Shown here: piece after piece, positions 5,374-5,753 of the stretch
How positions within the stretch are numbered: the first letter of the stretch is position 1
How the letters are laid out: every line of letters starts with the position of its first letter
NCBI GenBank assembly: GCA_016195115.1
Contig: JACQAI010000329.1
Coordinates: 1 to 5,753, forward strand
Origin: Pseudomonadota bacterium
GTDB lineage: Bacteria > Pseudomonadota > Alphaproteobacteria > Elsterales > Elsteraceae
DNA length: 5,753 nt
Direction: 5' to 3'
The notes under the pieces: model-generated
The model's database searches: none
Told to the model about the DNA's origin: nothing
What the model saw: the letters and a program-made list of their open reading frames with translations, nothing else
Position numbers and translations under genes: made by a program

Positions 5374-5753
5374 ATGCGCAGGATGGCGATGGCGACGGTG
5401 CTGCTCGGTCTGTTGGTCGCGCCGGCGACCGGAGAGGCGCAAATGTCCAAGACCGAGATCGATATCGCGCGGCTCGAGCTCGGCGCGCTGCCGGGCGACT
5501 TCGTCGCCGGCCTGACCGGCCAGGGCCCGCCCGGGCAGTGGTCGGTCGTCAAGGACGCGTCGGCGGGGCCGGGGCGCGCGATCGCCCAGACCAGCGCCGA
5601 TCGCACCGACTACCGCTTTCCGCTGGCGATCTACCAGAAACTCGACGCCAAGGACGTCGCGGTCACCATCCGGTTCAAGCCGGTCGCCGGGCGCGTCGAC
5701 CAGTCCGGCGGCATCGCGATCCGCCTGACGTCGCCCAACGACTACTACGTCGT
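5374..5753 (+). CDS. Exported protein with probable LamG/jelly-roll-like domain (partial, runs off right edge)
   Basis: The frame is open to the window end, giving the first 126 residues. The N-terminus MRRMAMATVLLGLLVAPATG is a signal peptide, with cleavage likely around residues 20-23. The mature part has LELGALPGDFVAGLTGQGPP (35-54), TDYRFPLAIY (78-87) and VTIRFKPVAGRVDQSGGIAI (97-116), followed by NDYYV. This pattern resembles exported proteins whose domain is of the LamG/DUF1080 (3-keto-disaccharide hydrolase-like) beta-sandwich type, where a DQAGG-type turn and an N-x-YYVVR-type strand are common. The resemblance is from memory and no catalytic residues can be judged. The start at 5374 has GGAGG five bases upstream; an in-frame ATG at 5356 has no such site. 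It lies 62 bases after the small exported protein in the same direction. Confidence 0.78.
   Translation, partial: MRRMAMATVLLGLLVAPATGEAQMSKTEIDIARLELGALPGDFVAGLTGQGPPGQWSVVKDASAGPGRAIAQTSADRTDYRFPLAIYQKLDAKDVAVTIRFKPVAGRVDQSGGIAIRLTSPNDYYV

Noticed and set aside
5316..5606. Leftward 96-residue open frame near the right edge
   Set aside because: Antisense to the signal-peptide-bearing rightward frame, which has a good ribosome site and a family-like protein pattern.
1..5753. CRISPR array, tRNA, rRNA, integrase, phage or defence genes
   Set aside because: None seen on either strand. The window is an ordinary chromosomal regulatory/transport region apart from the points listed as findings.

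Overview
The window is GC-rich (clearly well above 60%), with strong G/C preference at third codon positions and dense antisense open frames that are composition artefacts. Gene content and protein style (QseB/QseC-like two-component pair, GcvA-like LysR regulator, MATE exporter, exported conserved hypotheticals) suggest an alphaproteobacterium of the Rhodospirillales/Hyphomicrobiales kind. This is inferred from style only; no marker gene is present.

Left part (1-3114), all read leftwards: a GcvA-like LysR-type regulator (3114-2194), an OmpR-family response regulator (2146-1541), a sensor histidine kinase (about 1559-216), a terminator-like hairpin (181-201), and the first 19 codons of another gene running off the left edge (59-1). 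The spacing (47 bases, then overlap) fits one transcription unit for regulator, response regulator and kinase. The most unusual point here is the response regulator/kinase junction. The response regulator stops inside the DNA-recognition helix and lacks the rest of its winged helix, and the kinase frame begins at its first membrane segment without an ATG. Both look like the result of one internal deletion.

Centre (3115-3487, divergent intergenic region): it holds a LysR-gene promoter with an ATTAG-N5-CTAGG site over its predicted start, and a 93-base REPIN-like double palindrome. Further right are a perfect 23-base palindrome with ATTAG-N5-CTAAT core (also T-N11-A, the LysR-type operator geometry) and a promoter for the rightward genes placed so that the palindrome is centred near -65. 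A hairpin-rich leader follows, whose last hairpin covers the ribosome binding site of the MATE gene. The simplest reading is that the LysR regulator controls itself and the divergent exporter.

Right part (3488-5753), all read rightwards: a MATE-family multidrug/toxin exporter (3488-4915), a small exported cysteine-containing protein of unknown function (4940-5311), and the start of an exported protein with a probable LamG/jelly-roll-like domain (5374 to the right edge). The 24- and 62-base gaps suggest one operon.
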